A DNA stretch of 64,000 bases from an uncultured Bacteroidota bacterium (GTDB lineage: Bacteria; Bacteroidota; Bacteroidia; NS11-12g; UBA9320), in contig CAKZLB010000032.1 of NCBI GenBank assembly GCA_937124965.1, forward strand, positions 94,968-158,967, given 5' to 3'. Shown here in pieces: positions 48,253 to 58,422 of this stretch. Within the stretch, counting starts at the first letter, position 1, and each line of letters starts with the position of its first letter. The position numbers were made by a program, and so were the translations under genes. The notes below the pieces were generated by a model. That model was given only the letters and a program-made list of their open reading frames with translations, searched no databases and had not been told where the DNA came from.

Positions 48253-49557
48253 CTATTTTTTTCTAAAAAATATACTGATTGGAACCCCAGTAAAATCAAA
48301 GTGTTCACGCAATTTGTTCTCCAAAAAACGCTTGTAAGCATCTCCAACATATTGCGGAAGGTTGCAAAAGAAGGCGAAACTCATCTTCTTCGTTTTAATC
48401 TGTGTGATATACTTAATTTTTATATACTTCCCTTTTTTCGCAGGTGGAGGAGTTTCCTTAATGATTTCCAACATCAAATCATTCAACTTCGAGGTAGATA
48501 TGTGCTTCTTCGTATTGTTAAAAACTTCAATCGCAGTTTCTACTGCCTTAAAAACGCGTTGTTTTGTAAGTGCAGAAACGAAAATAATTGGGATATCAGT
48601 TAGAGGAGCAATTCGTTCATGAATTTCTTCAATGTAGTATTTAGTCGATTTATGGTCTTTTTCCATTAAATCCCACTTGTTTACCAAAATCACGATACCT
48701 TTTCCATTTTTAGCGGCAAGACTAAACAAGTTTACATCTTGAGCTTCCATTCCTTGAGTCGCATCGATTATCAATAGAACCACATCACTGCTTTCTATCG
48801 CTTTAATACTTCGCATGACACTGTAAAACTCTACGTTGTCCATTGTCTTACCCTTTTTACGAACTCCAGCAGTATCAACTAAGGTGAAGTCCATGCCATA
48901 TGCTGAGTATCGGGTATCAATAGTATCTCGGGTAGTTCCTGCAATATCTGTAACAATGTTTCGCTCTTCCCCCAGTAAAACATTACATAATGAGCTTTTA
49001 CCAACATTCGGTCGACCAACGAGAGAAATTCGTGGTAAGTCTTCATCATTTTGCTCTATTTCCTCAGGTAAGAACTTGATTATTGCATCCATTAGTTCGC
49101 CCGTACCGCTTCCAGATATTGATGAAATCGGATAAACATGTTCAAAACCTAAACTATAGAATTGATGAGATTGCATCAACCGTTCGTTATTATCAACTTT
49201 ATTAACGGCTACAATTATTGGCATGTTCGTTTTTCGTAAAAACCGAGCAAAGCTCTCATCAAGGTCAGTGATATCAGTGGTAACATCAACCATGAAAACC
49301 AGAACATCCGCTTCAGAAATTGCTATTTCAACTTGCTCTCGAATGGATTTTTCAAAAACATCGTTTGAATTCGTTACATACCCACCCGTATCAATTATGG
49401 TAAACTCACGATTACCCCAATCCGTTTTACCGTAATGACGATCCCGCGTTACACCAGAGGCATCATCCACGATAGCTTTACGCTCACCTTGAAGTCGATT
49501 AAAAATAGTAGACTTCCCAACATTTGGGCGTCCTACGATGGCAACAATTCCAGACAT
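48253..49557 (-). CDS. der: Ribosome-associated double GTPase Der (EngA)
   Basis: 434 residues with two GTPase domains: P-loops GRPNVGKSTIF near 8-18 and GRPNVGKSSLC near 180-190, DTGG and DTAG switch II motifs, and NKVD and NKWD specificity motifs. A C-terminal KH-like domain follows from about 350. It acts in assembly of the 50S subunit. It lies downstream of era on the same strand with a 63-base gap, a common arrangement. Confidence 0.97.
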   Translation of the reverse strand: MSGIVAIVGRPNVGKSTIFNRLQGERKAIVDDASGVTRDRHYGKTDWGNREFTIIDTGGYVTNSNDVFEKSIREQVEIAISEADVLVFMVDVTTDITDLDESFARFLRKTNMPIIVAVNKVDNNERLMQSHQFYSLGFEHVYPISSISGSGTGELMDAIIKFLPEEIEQNDEDLPRISLVGRPNVGKSSLCNVLLGEERNIVTDIAGTTRDTIDTRYSAYGMDFTLVDTAGVRKKGKTMDNVEFYSVMRSIKAIESSDVVLLIIDATQGMEAQDVNLFSLAAKNGKGIVILVNKWDLMEKDHKSTKYYIEEIHERIAPLTDIPIIFVSALTKQRVFKAVETAIEVFNNTKKHISTSKLNDLMLEIIKETPPPAKKGKYIKIKYITQIKTKKMSFAFFCNLPQYVGDAYKRFLENKLREHFDFTGVPISIFFRKK

Positions 49558-49620
49558 ACTTTTATTTATTGTTGTACCTACTTGAGTTTTGAATAAACTC
49601 GAAGTTTCGTACAGTTTATA

Positions 49621-50508
49621 TTAATCTTGTTTATACCCAAACCGTTTTAATTGGGTATCATCATTTCTCCACTTTTCACGAACCTTTACAAAAAGATCTA
49701 GGAATACTTTTCGATCTAGAAATTTCTCCATATCTCGACGTGCTTCAGACCCTATTCGTTTCAATCCAAGTCCACTTTTACCAATGATAATTACTTTTTG
49801 AGAGGGACGCTCACAGTAGATGATAGCAGAAATTTTCGTTAATGTTTTTTTTGGTTTAAACTCATCGATAACCACTTCAATACTGTAAGGAATCTCTTGC
49901 TGGTAGTGTGTCAATAGCTTTTCACGAATCATTTCACCTACAAAAAACCGTTCGTTTCTATCGGTTAATTGGTCTGGTGGGTAATACGCTGGGTGCTCCG
50001 GGCTATAGTCATACAACATACCAAGTAAGCCATCGATATTAAAACCGCGTAATGCTGAAATAATTATCGTTTCATTCGGTTTTATTTTCTCTTGAAATTC
50101 GTCCATCACTTTTTTGACTTCCTCTTGGTTTGATTCGTCAATTTTGTTCAAAGCCAAAATCTTTGGACATTGAGCTTTGTTAATTTGAGTGATAACGTCA
50201 TCGTGCAGCTTTGGGCTAGTCATATCGATTAACACAACTAAAATATCTGCATCATGAATACTTTCATTAACCGCACTCATCATATGCTCCTGTAGTTTAT
50301 AAGCAGGGTTTATGATTCCTGGGGTGTCAGAAAAAACCATTTGACAATCTTTCAAATGATGTATTCCGATAATACGGTGGCGAGTCGTTTGCGCTTTGGA
50401 GTTTGTAATAGCCAGCTTCTGACCTAAAATAGCGTTCAATAAGGTAGACTTACCTGCATTAGGCTTACCAATGATACTTATAAATCCTGCTTTTTTTATT
50501 TCAGACAT
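49621..50508 (-). CDS. era: GTPase Era
   Basis: 295 residues from the ATG at 50508; the frame extends 13 codons further but MSEIKKAGFISIIGKPN is the family start. P-loop GKPNAGKST, switch II DTPGI and NKID motifs are visible. The C-terminal KH domain carries the KVIIIGKSGLGLKRIG loop that binds the 3' end of 16S rRNA. Era acts in 30S maturation. It precedes der. Confidence 0.97.
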   Translation of the reverse strand: MSEIKKAGFISIIGKPNAGKSTLLNAILGQKLAITNSKAQTTRHRIIGIHHLKDCQMVFSDTPGIINPAYKLQEHMMSAVNESIHDADILVVLIDMTSPKLHDDVITQINKAQCPKILALNKIDESNQEEVKKVMDEFQEKIKPNETIIISALRGFNIDGLLGMLYDYSPEHPAYYPPDQLTDRNERFFVGEMIREKLLTHYQQEIPYSIEVVIDEFKPKKTLTKISAIIYCERPSQKVIIIGKSGLGLKRIGSEARRDMEKFLDRKVFLDLFVKVREKWRNDDTQLKRFGYKQD

Positions 50509-50594
50509 GAAGTGCAAAGGTCGTTTTTTTTCGGTCTTAGTGAGCACGTCAAAAAATAATTTAAGAAAGGGCTGGAAAATTTTAATTAACGTCT

Positions 50595-50602
50595 TATCTT
50601 TG
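50595..50602 (+). promoter_or_regulatory. Promoter -7 element of the initiator tRNA gene
   Basis: TATCTTTG followed by CAG matches the Bacteroidota -7 element, 58 bases before the mature tRNA. No strong -33 TTG was found at the standard spacing. Confidence 0.6.
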
Positions 50603-50659
50603 CAGCCCTTTAAAAGGGAAACGCGAAAAGAAAATAGTCGTAAGACTTAAAAGATACAT

Positions 50660-50731
<72 letters not shown>

Positions 50732-50742
50732 CTAGTAAAGAC

Positions 50743-50774
50743 AAGGCCTCACTGAAATGTGGGGCCTTTTTATT
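50743..50774 (+). terminator. Intrinsic terminator after the initiator tRNA
   Basis: A 10-bp stem (AAGGCCTCAC with GTGGGGCCTT, one G-T pair, loop TGAAAT) followed by a T-rich tract, starting 12 bases after the tRNA. Confidence 0.88.
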
Positions 50775-50781
50775 TACAATG

Positions 50782-50800
50782 GGTACAACATAGGTACAAC
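50782..50800. repeat. Tandem GGTACAAC direct repeat beside the tRNA
   Basis: GGTACAAC occurs at 50782-50789 and 50793-50800, separated by ATA. It lies 50 bases past the tRNA 3' end, just beyond its terminator. Short direct repeats of this type next to tRNA genes recall arm or core sites of tyrosine recombinases, but no integrase is present. The rest of the gap to 51112 is AT-rich with no gene; a 15-codon frame starting MAVTILTRIDHE at 50836 may be a remnant. Confidence 0.4.
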
Positions 50801-51111
50801 CAGTTGCTAAAGTAAAATAAGAATGATCTGGCTAAATGGCCGTCACTATACTAACTCGAATAGACCATGAAGTCTTAAATTGATGTTTTCAAATGTTAAA
50901 GAGCGAATAATATGGTTATCCCCTAACCACCTTAACATATTATTGACAAGAAGGCTTAATTAACCATTGTAGAACATTCTCATTATAAAATCCGAAAATC
51001 AAAAATATTTGGTCTTAGTGGAAAGTTATTTTGTTATTAACATAATAACAACCATTTACTATAACACCAAAAAGTTACTTTATCTTAGGATTAAATTAAC
51101 ATTTTAATACC

Positions 51112-51978
51112 ATGGATTGGGAGCTAGAAGAAGAAAATTCCGGAATCAAACTTACTGCAAAAGTGGAACGCACTGGTGAAATGACTAACATCGAAAAGGC
51201 TAAAAAGGAAGACGGTCCATTTAGATGTAGCTACTCAAATGAAGAACTTATTATCAGAAGATGCATAGACAAACGAGACCACTTTGCTTACAAAAGCAAA
51301 CTGAGTTCAGTATATCCGTCCAAAGAAACTAAACTTCATTTTGATTGTAAAACTGAGATTTGTGAGTCTCTTGCGAAGGCATTCCCTGACGGTAATTGGG
51401 AGGTTGAACGACATCTAAAAGGTCATGATAATTTTGGTCGTTCTATTTTAAGACCAGATATAAGTGGTAGAATTAATATTGATCCAGTGGTAATAGAGAT
51501 TCAAGCGAGTACTTTAACATTAGATATAATATTAAACAGAATAGAAGGTTATTCAAAATTTAATCAAAAACCATATTTAATATGGATTGTTCCGTTGAAG
51601 GAGCATGTAGGCGAAGAAAAATTCCGACCACGTCTATTCGAACAATACTTACATTCAATGTATTATGGCAGGATTTATTATTGGGTAAAAGGAATGGGTT
51701 CAAAAGTGTTACCTACTCATTTTGCTCCCGCTGAGCGCTGGATTAAAGAAACAATGTGGTATAACGAATTCGGTGATGAAGAATATGCAGGAGGGTATTC
51801 CAAAAGGTACAAAAACATATTTTTACCAGAATATGGTTCTGAGGTAGATCTGAAGAAATTTAAACCTCACAATAGACCAGAATTTACACCAAAGAATGAG
51901 AAAAAAGCGATACCAAGTTGTCGAATTTATCAAGACAATCTGCATAAATGGTGGAAGACAAATAATAAAGAGCACTAG
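51112..51978 (+). CDS. CoiA-like protein (competence-type nuclease-fold family)
   Basis: 288 residues with no signal peptide. The N-terminus has a degenerate zinc-binding segment (FRCSYSNEELIIRRCIDKRDHFAY) where CoiA usually has CPxC and HFAH. The core has LRPDI, then VVIEIQAST, a spaced Asp and Glu-x-Gln that match the restriction-endonuclease-like (PD-(D/E)xK type) centre of CoiA, and IEGYSKFNQKPYLIWIV as in that family. The C-terminal 100 residues are not recognised. CoiA helps transformation in Gram-positives; in other phyla its homologues are often in accessory DNA. It is alone between the tRNA and the heparinase-like operon. Confidence 0.6.
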   Translation: MDWELEEENSGIKLTAKVERTGEMTNIEKAKKEDGPFRCSYSNEELIIRRCIDKRDHFAYKSKLSSVYPSKETKLHFDCKTEICESLAKAFPDGNWEVERHLKGHDNFGRSILRPDISGRINIDPVVIEIQASTLTLDIILNRIEGYSKFNQKPYLIWIVPLKEHVGEEKFRPRLFEQYLHSMYYGRIYYWVKGMGSKVLPTHFAPAERWIKETMWYNEFGDEEYAGGYSKRYKNIFLPEYGSEVDLKKFKPHNRPEFTPKNEKKAIPSCRIYQDNLHKWWKTNNKEH

Positions 51979-52179
51979 TGGGTTTTAGGAGCAAATATTA
52001 ACAAACACCACCAGTATGTATAAAACAAAATGGTGATTAAAACGTGTTGCCAAAAAAAAGCACTGACTTAGGAACTTTTAACGATCACCATCGTCCGTTC
52101 TTCTATTGGATAACTTGGACACAAGAAATCCGCAATTGAAAATACTATATAATGACCGTTAACACCATTACAAATTAAT

Positions 52180-52211
52180 AAGCAACCATCTATATATCTA
52201 AATGGTTGCTT
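52180..52211 (-). terminator. Hairpin after the heparinase-like gene
   Basis: A perfect 10-bp stem (AAGCAACCAT with ATGGTTGCTT, 12-base loop) lies 12 bases past the stop of the convergent-side gene. The T tract on the minus strand is weak (TTATTAATTT), so terminator function is probable rather than certain. The remaining gap from 51979 holds no gene. Confidence 0.6.
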
Positions 52212-52223
52212 GATAATTTCTGT

Positions 52224-55200
52224 TTAGCTTTTTAATGCCTTCTTAATATCAAGAACCTCTTTATCCCTAATAATCCGTATATAATAAAGACCCGTTGGCT
52301 GCCCTGATAAATCAACTCGAATCGTTTGACTATTCTCTGGAGTAAGGTTGAGTTTCCTTACCATTCCTCCGCTGGAATTAAGGACCTCAAGTACAAGATT
52401 TGCGTTTGCAAAGTCATTCTTAATGTTAACATCGACAAAAAGAATTTGGCTAAAAGGATTCGGTCTTAAGACAATTTCATCATGAGAAATAGTGTTCTTG
52501 TTAGGTGATACATCATCTTCTAATTTAGGGGTAACTTTATTATCATTAGACCCTTGTTTCAATTCACTTGCTTTCTCACCATCAGTCTCATCTGAAGCAG
52601 TTGGCATCACTTCAGCAAGAACGATGTCGCCAACCGTATCCACCGCAATCGAATCTACCGCACTAGAATCCCCACAAAGATTTGAACTTATTAATGTAAT
52701 GTAGACGTTGTACACAGTGTCTCGTGGAGTTAGTGAATACTCATGGATTGGACTCATTTCCGCCGAAGAATCTCCATCGCCGAAATACCACTTATAGCTT
52801 GCAAACTCATCATATTCTTCCGTCCGATTGTTAAATAAGTACGTCATACTGTCAATATAGCCGAGTACAAACTCAGGAAATAATGGTTTTGATACAAACA
52901 CTGTAACTTGATCCACTTCTAAAAGAACGTCAAATTCATCAAAAATTTGAAGTGTATATATGGTTGTTTCCTCAGGACTGGCATTTGGTTGAGCCACTGT
53001 TGAATCACTTAAACCAGTACCAGGTGACCATTCAATTGAATAACCTGGAGGAAGAGTTATAGATGATCCGATACCAACTGAGTCACCTAAACACATGTTC
53101 GAATCTAATCCGGCATATGCATAAAGGTTTACAGTTATTTCGACTGTGTCCGATTCCGTACACGTCCCAAAATAACCCGTCAATATGTAACTGGTTGTAG
53201 AAGATGGTGATGCTTTTGGGGTTAGAATGGTTGAATTACTCAGGCCACTTGTAGGAGTCCAATCAAATGAAACAGCCCCTGTCACTGCCCCAGTCAATTG
53301 AGCCGAATCCGGAGTCCCTCCTATAATTATTGTAGAGAAGTCTGTTTTAACCCTCGCAGATAATGGAATATTGACTGTATCTATCTTTTCGATAATCCCA
53401 CAACCTGGACTAAAAGCTTGAAGCGTAATTTCGTAATTATACCCACCATACACGCGATAGTCTGGAAAAGTCATATTGCTATACGCTCCAGTTATTGATG
53501 TGTCTGAATAGGTTACCTCATGTTCTTCATAAAACGTGTCATTATCATGTATATCGAAAGTATCTATTCTAGAGATCGTCCACTGGTAAGACTCCCCGTA
53601 GGTCGAACTTGACCCGTCACAGGTAATCGTTTCGTACCCTGGGCATGCCGCAGACGGAGATGTTAATTCTGGAACTGGCAACGGGTCAATCCAAAAGTAT
53701 TTTAACGAATCGGATTTTTCATCGCAATCGTTTTCCGTAAAAAGTTGAAGGCTGTATAAGTTTTCAGCTTCAAAATCAAAGGAGTACAATTCATCCAAAA
53801 ACACTTTTACTACTCTTAAAGTATCCCAACCCTGTAACATGGTGTCTGGGAAAATTTCCGCTGACCCTGGCACTTCCATCATTGTATTGGTATCAATTCG
53901 ATTAATCTTGATGTAGTTTTTCGTTTCATTCAGTGTTTTTCCTAAGGTTGCTAACACGTTAGAACCGTAGCAAAAGGTGTCTTTCATATTAATTCTAGCA
54001 CGTGGAGTACTAATGTTTGACCATCCAAAATCTTTATTGTTGATACCATCTGGTGGCAGAATATCTTTTAACTCACAGAATGTTATACAGAAATATTTTG
54101 AATGGTCATAGATGCTATCATCGTCAAATTTATCGTAAATGGCATCCATATTTAATTCTGGGCTTGTCAAATGGGGGTAATCTGACATAGAAACAAAAAA
54201 TACATTTTTATCGTCATCATCGTATTCACTTTCAAAAAAGTGTAAATCCGCACTATCTGTAACGCAGACATACGAACCTGGTTCTGCAATTAACTCCCCA
54301 GACCCTAAACCTTCCCCACCTATTTCAACTTCGCAACTGTCTTCAATTAAAAGTGTCCCGCCTCTCTCTATGTATATCGTAGAAAATGACCCTATATGTG
54401 TGTGACTATGTGACTCCAATACAAGTGCTGCTTTGTCTTCCACTATGATCATACTACGTTCACTTTTAATTCGGTTTTGAAATGAACTGTACTTCATGGA
54501 GTCTGGAATTGGGCCACTCTCAGCATATCCTATGGATGGTGGAACTGGATACCCTTTTTGAGGCTCCCCAGAATTATTACCCCACATAACGATACTATCT
54601 TGATTGGCAAGAAGTTGATTTTCACAAATAATCATTTTACTTCCATTCGTGATTCTTAATAGACCCGAATCTTGAACAATGTCCAAATGGTGTCCAAGCC
54701 TCTCGTCTTCGCCAGTGCCAAACTCAAACGTTTTGTATATTGTTGTATCAGTATCAGGAAAAAAGCATGCAGATAAACATAAGTCCGCAGGCTCTAGCCT
54801 AAATCGAAAGGTAGTATTGGCTTTAACTACAAAAGTTATCTCTCTGGTAACATTATCATAATCAACATAGGGGTGTTTTAGAGAGTCTCTCGTCTCCTTG
54901 TCTCTAACAACCATATCAATTGTCGAATCGACATCAGGTATTAGCATCGTTACATGGATGTCAGTATCATGTTTGTTAATTGCGTATCCAATATATTTAT
55001 ATTTTCCTGAAAGTTCATAACCAGCCGTAACTGTTTCTGTTGATGCAATATATGCAGTGTCGTTGTAAAGTAAATCACTACCATCCCCTAAAGAAGCAAA
55101 CCTGAACTTTGTTACAGAAGTACAATAATCCCAGTTTTTGATGTTGTCTTCTGAAACGGACAACATCATCTCCAACCCATTAAATTTAACAGATTCAAGT

Positions 55201-57599
55201 GGATTTCGATCAAGAGGGTCAATATATGTTATTAGTAAATTACCTGGCCCTAAGGCATGAAAGTCAGTAATCTTTTCGGTACCAATATCTTGAATAGTAA
55301 TCAATACATCATCGGAGTTTTGAATTTTAGTCATAATGGGAACACTCGCGGAATCGACGCACTTATAGGGCCACATAACAGTTAGAAACTTTGCTTGGTT
55401 ATCTGCGAACTTGTTAATTTTAGCACGGGTATGATCACCGATCCAGGATCCATCTTTATAACGGTGTGAAACTGAAATACTACTTTTCTCATTTCCATTT
55501 TTAAAGTCTTCTGCCCAAATGCCATCATCTTCCCCAACTACTGCTGTGAGTGTTTGTATGCCATACGTATTCCTTAGTATTGTACATGGGTACTTCCATC
55601 TTAGTAAGCGCTCAACAGTATCTTTATACTCAAATGATTGTATTGCAGAAGATGGAATGTTTTCGTTTGTACCATTTGTAGCATTTGTACCATTCCCATG
55701 TAACTGATATGACCAAAGATCGTTTGCTCCACCATTGTCATCTTCATCCGCTATATCAGCCATAACAAAATATTGTTTTCCACTTGTATTTCGGTAGGTG
55801 CACCGCTTTGTAAATTTTGCTCCTGAATATGTAGTAGTTGAGACAGCTGAAGCTGTATTTGGAGTTTCTACAAGGGCATTAGGCAGCATATTAGCTGATA
55901 CGTTTCTTGTATCTTTTTTGCCAACACTTTTATCATCATGACTTATTATATTATGGTGTTTTGACTTGTTTACCTTACCTCTTTTCTCATATTTATAATA
56001 GCCCGGATCGACCAACAACATCTCATTCCCAGCACCTACAATAATACTATTTGGGTCTGCATGTTCATGTGCTCCACCGTTGACCGCAACACCCGTTTCG
56101 TTAAGTACGTGTAGATATATTCGATCTGAGTCCTTCACCGTAAACGGTGTTTGAAGCACCAAATCGCCACTACCTGGGATTACTACGTTGTTTGAATATG
56201 TTCTAAGTTGTATCTTATTAAATGACGTAATTTTTTCTGGATAATGTAAGACACCATATATTCCATAAGTGTGTGACCCGCTAAATGAGCCATTGTAACA
56301 AAAGTTTTTACCACTATTTAAAAAAGTAAATCCATATGGATATTCAACGGAAATATGAGACGCATCATAAGGAGGGTGAACACCGTTGGGCATTGCTATG
56401 TAGTTATACCATTCATACAGTCGATGAATTTTGTCCGTATAGTCATAATTGGTAATGGTATGACTTTTTTTCCTCCATTTGGGTTTAACTTTTTGTTCAA
56501 AGTCAGCGTTAAACATGTTTTTATAAGAAAGAAAAAATGGAGCTAAAGCTTCCATTGCATATACAAAATAATGAGGACCTTCAGCATATCCGGCCATAAA
56601 ATCCTCTTCCGACATTCGCCCTTTGTCGCCATTTTCAAACAATGTATTTTCTATCCACCAATTTGCTTTTTCTGCCCATTTCGCCGAATGATACTTCTTA
56701 CGTCGTTTAGAATGGCCAACATCATTCAGTACATTAGAAGCTAGACCCAGGGCGGCAGAATAAACCAACAGATGATTATTACTGTACAATTTCACACCAG
56801 ACCCACCGGCTTCATAGAAATTTGCAACCGTTCCCTGCAAAGCCATTTTTGCTAATGACAAATCCCCCAAATCTAAAGTTCTGTCGTCATGCTCATATGC
56901 TAATCTCAGTAGATCATAAGTTGTTGTGTAAGCAATAATTTCTCTGGATCTATATTGTACATATTGTTTAAACCTAAGATTGGGACTTCCTTTAAATTTA
57001 ATTTTACCTTCCTTTTTGAGCTTAATTAGAATGTTCAACGCTCGATACCGATATCCATGATAAAACAACTTGTGGGATGGTATTGTAGTATCAGCCAGAA
57101 CTAAGGAATCTGGATTTGTAGGGTCTTGTATGACACCGATTAGGTATACAAAGGCTGCACTTAACCCAATGGATGCACCACTTGAAACATGTTTATCGAA
57201 CCTACCTCCATCCTCATACCAAGAGTTTTCATTCCAGAATGTAAAGTAATCAAAGTTATCGAAGGAATCGTTGTCTGCGAGACCAAGTAACTTTTCATAG
57301 TCTTCAATTTTAGTTCTAACTTCAATACTACTATTAATTGGATCACTTAGTAACAATTCTTGAAGCACTTCTATTTCCTCAACTAAGTCGAAACCAGGTT
57401 TAGTGGCATCCCATACAGTCAAAGGAATTGGCCCTGTATTTGTCAATGTATGTTTGTTGTCAGCAATTCCAGATTGTTTTATATAGACACCATGTTTAGC
57501 TGCTTTTTGATTATCCCAACTCTTTCTATTTTGAGCAAAAGTTAGCGTTTTCAATGAAACAAGGCAGATAATAATGATTAGTTTGGTTAGATTTTTCAT
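52224..57599 (-). CDS. Giant secreted heparinase II/III-like polysaccharide lyase with PKD module and T9SS sorting domain
   Basis: 1791 residues. Signal peptide 1-22. Residues about 150-400 form helical repeats typical of an alpha/alpha-toroid lyase (VKLYSNNHLLVYSAALGLASNV). Around 495-560 comes the heparinase II/III domain (GGAHEHADPNSI with the His-x-His and Asp near residue 511, then LLVDPGYYKYE). Residues 930-1250 are less clear, with an IG-like and cell-wall-type beta region; Ig/PKD-like modules occupy about 1400-1710 (YKWYFGDGDSSAEMSPIHEY). The last 75 residues are a T9SS sorting domain (LRPNPFSQ, GLYYIRIIRD). It probably cleaves a uronic-acid polysaccharide outside the cell. Its ATG overlaps the TGA of the lipoprotein gene upstream. 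Confidence 0.8.
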   Translation of the reverse strand: MKNLTKLIIIICLVSLKTLTFAQNRKSWDNQKAAKHGVYIKQSGIADNKHTLTNTGPIPLTVWDATKPGFDLVEEIEVLQELLLSDPINSSIEVRTKIEDYEKLLGLADNDSFDNFDYFTFWNENSWYEDGGRFDKHVSSGASIGLSAAFVYLIGVIQDPTNPDSLVLADTTIPSHKLFYHGYRYRALNILIKLKKEGKIKFKGSPNLRFKQYVQYRSREIIAYTTTYDLLRLAYEHDDRTLDLGDLSLAKMALQGTVANFYEAGGSGVKLYSNNHLLVYSAALGLASNVLNDVGHSKRRKKYHSAKWAEKANWWIENTLFENGDKGRMSEEDFMAGYAEGPHYFVYAMEALAPFFLSYKNMFNADFEQKVKPKWRKKSHTITNYDYTDKIHRLYEWYNYIAMPNGVHPPYDASHISVEYPYGFTFLNSGKNFCYNGSFSGSHTYGIYGVLHYPEKITSFNKIQLRTYSNNVVIPGSGDLVLQTPFTVKDSDRIYLHVLNETGVAVNGGAHEHADPNSIIVGAGNEMLLVDPGYYKYEKRGKVNKSKHHNIISHDDKSVGKKDTRNVSANMLPNALVETPNTASAVSTTTYSGAKFTKRCTYRNTSGKQYFVMADIADEDDNGGANDLWSYQLHGNGTNATNGTNENIPSSAIQSFEYKDTVERLLRWKYPCTILRNTYGIQTLTAVVGEDDGIWAEDFKNGNEKSSISVSHRYKDGSWIGDHTRAKINKFADNQAKFLTVMWPYKCVDSASVPIMTKIQNSDDVLITIQDIGTEKITDFHALGPGNLLITYIDPLDRNPLESVKFNGLEMMLSVSEDNIKNWDYCTSVTKFRFASLGDGSDLLYNDTAYIASTETVTAGYELSGKYKYIGYAINKHDTDIHVTMLIPDVDSTIDMVVRDKETRDSLKHPYVDYDNVTREITFVVKANTTFRFRLEPADLCLSACFFPDTDTTIYKTFEFGTGEDERLGHHLDIVQDSGLLRITNGSKMIICENQLLANQDSIVMWGNNSGEPQKGYPVPPSIGYAESGPIPDSMKYSSFQNRIKSERSMIIVEDKAALVLESHSHTHIGSFSTIYIERGGTLLIEDSCEVEIGGEGLGSGELIAEPGSYVCVTDSADLHFFESEYDDDDKNVFFVSMSDYPHLTSPELNMDAIYDKFDDDSIYDHSKYFCITFCELKDILPPDGINNKDFGWSNISTPRARINMKDTFCYGSNVLATLGKTLNETKNYIKINRIDTNTMMEVPGSAEIFPDTMLQGWDTLRVVKVFLDELYSFDFEAENLYSLQLFTENDCDEKSDSLKYFWIDPLPVPELTSPSAACPGYETITCDGSSSTYGESYQWTISRIDTFDIHDNDTFYEEHEVTYSDTSITGAYSNMTFPDYRVYGGYNYEITLQAFSPGCGIIEKIDTVNIPLSARVKTDFSTIIIGGTPDSAQLTGAVTGAVSFDWTPTSGLSNSTILTPKASPSSTTSYILTGYFGTCTESDTVEITVNLYAYAGLDSNMCLGDSVGIGSSITLPPGYSIEWSPGTGLSDSTVAQPNASPEETTIYTLQIFDEFDVLLEVDQVTVFVSKPLFPEFVLGYIDSMTYLFNNRTEEYDEFASYKWYFGDGDSSAEMSPIHEYSLTPRDTVYNVYITLISSNLCGDSSAVDSIAVDTVGDIVLAEVMPTASDETDGEKASELKQGSNDNKVTPKLEDDVSPNKNTISHDEIVLRPNPFSQILFVDVNIKNDFANANLVLEVLNSSGGMVRKLNLTPENSQTIRVDLSGQPTGLYYIRIIRDKEVLDIKKALKS

Positions 57600-58234
57600 A
57601 AAATTCGTTGATATGTTGTTAGTGAGTCAGTGTTTTCATATAAAGAAATATAAACAACCCCATGCTCTAGGTTAAAATATGATCGTGATGTCGTTTCTCC
57701 GTGACCAACTAGATCAATATCTCCTTCAATTATTACTTTTTCGGAATAGCCTGGAACATAGCTGTAAGCGTTAAGGGCATTGATACTTATGTTACAGTTA
57801 TTAAAAGTGCCGGTCTCAAGAATAAATGAATTAGCTAGGTTCGTAGCTTTTGTATAAAGTATTTCACTTCCAATAAACGTAATCATCTTAGCCCCAGTGG
57901 ATACCTGTAAAATTTCTATAACGAGTTTATCATCTAACAAGCTTTTATAACGAATCGAGTTTCTTTGAAAATTTCGAAAATAATCAGGACATTCTTTAGA
58001 GACTACAAAGTTTTCTATGATTGTATCACGTACATAGATAACCGTATCGACTTTGCCATAACGTTCCCGTTTATAGGTCATTGAGTCTATGTTTTTAACT
58101 GACTGCCTGTACATTTCTGTATGAGGTTCAAAACTGAAAGTGGTCGCAGTACATGATGCAGAGTTATCATCCTTACAGCCCGACATTAAAACAATGCTAG
58201 CTATAAAAACGAACAATAAAGAAAGTTCTTTCAT
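57596..58234 (-). CDS. Lipoprotein of unknown family coupled to the heparinase-like gene
   Basis: 212 residues from the ATG at 58234, chosen because it gives the lipoprotein signal MKELSLLFVFIASIVLMSGC (Cys20). The mature part is rich in strands (VVSKECPDYFRNFQRNS, VIIEGDIDLVGHGETTSRS) and has no recognised domain. Its TGA overlaps the ATG of the 1791-residue protein, so they are translationally coupled and probably work together, perhaps as a surface-bound helper of the lyase. That role is inferred from position only. Confidence 0.7.
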   Translation of the reverse strand: MKELSLLFVFIASIVLMSGCKDDNSASCTATTFSFEPHTEMYRQSVKNIDSMTYKRERYGKVDTVIYVRDTIIENFVVSKECPDYFRNFQRNSIRYKSLLDDKLVIEILQVSTGAKMITFIGSEILYTKATNLANSFILETGTFNNCNISINALNAYSYVPGYSEKVIIEGDIDLVGHGETTSRSYFNLEHGVVYISLYENTDSLTTYQRIL

Positions 58235-58422
58235 TAGGTCTAATGATTTGTTATAAACCAAAGGTCACCAATAAAAAGCATAATCACAATATCTAAAAAG
58301 ATACAACTGTCTTAAGTCATCAATATGAAGAACCAAGAATTAAAAAAATCTTGTTTTTGGGCGTTTAATTCCTTGTTGTGTATCCGTTCTAATTATCATG
58401 ATTTAAGATTCTTATAACTTTC

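Noticed and set aside
50836..50883. Short frame MAVTILTRIDHE after the tRNA as an integrase start
   Set aside because: Only 15 codons before a stop and no recombinase motif downstream, so it cannot be called a gene; kept only as a hint within the repeat entry.
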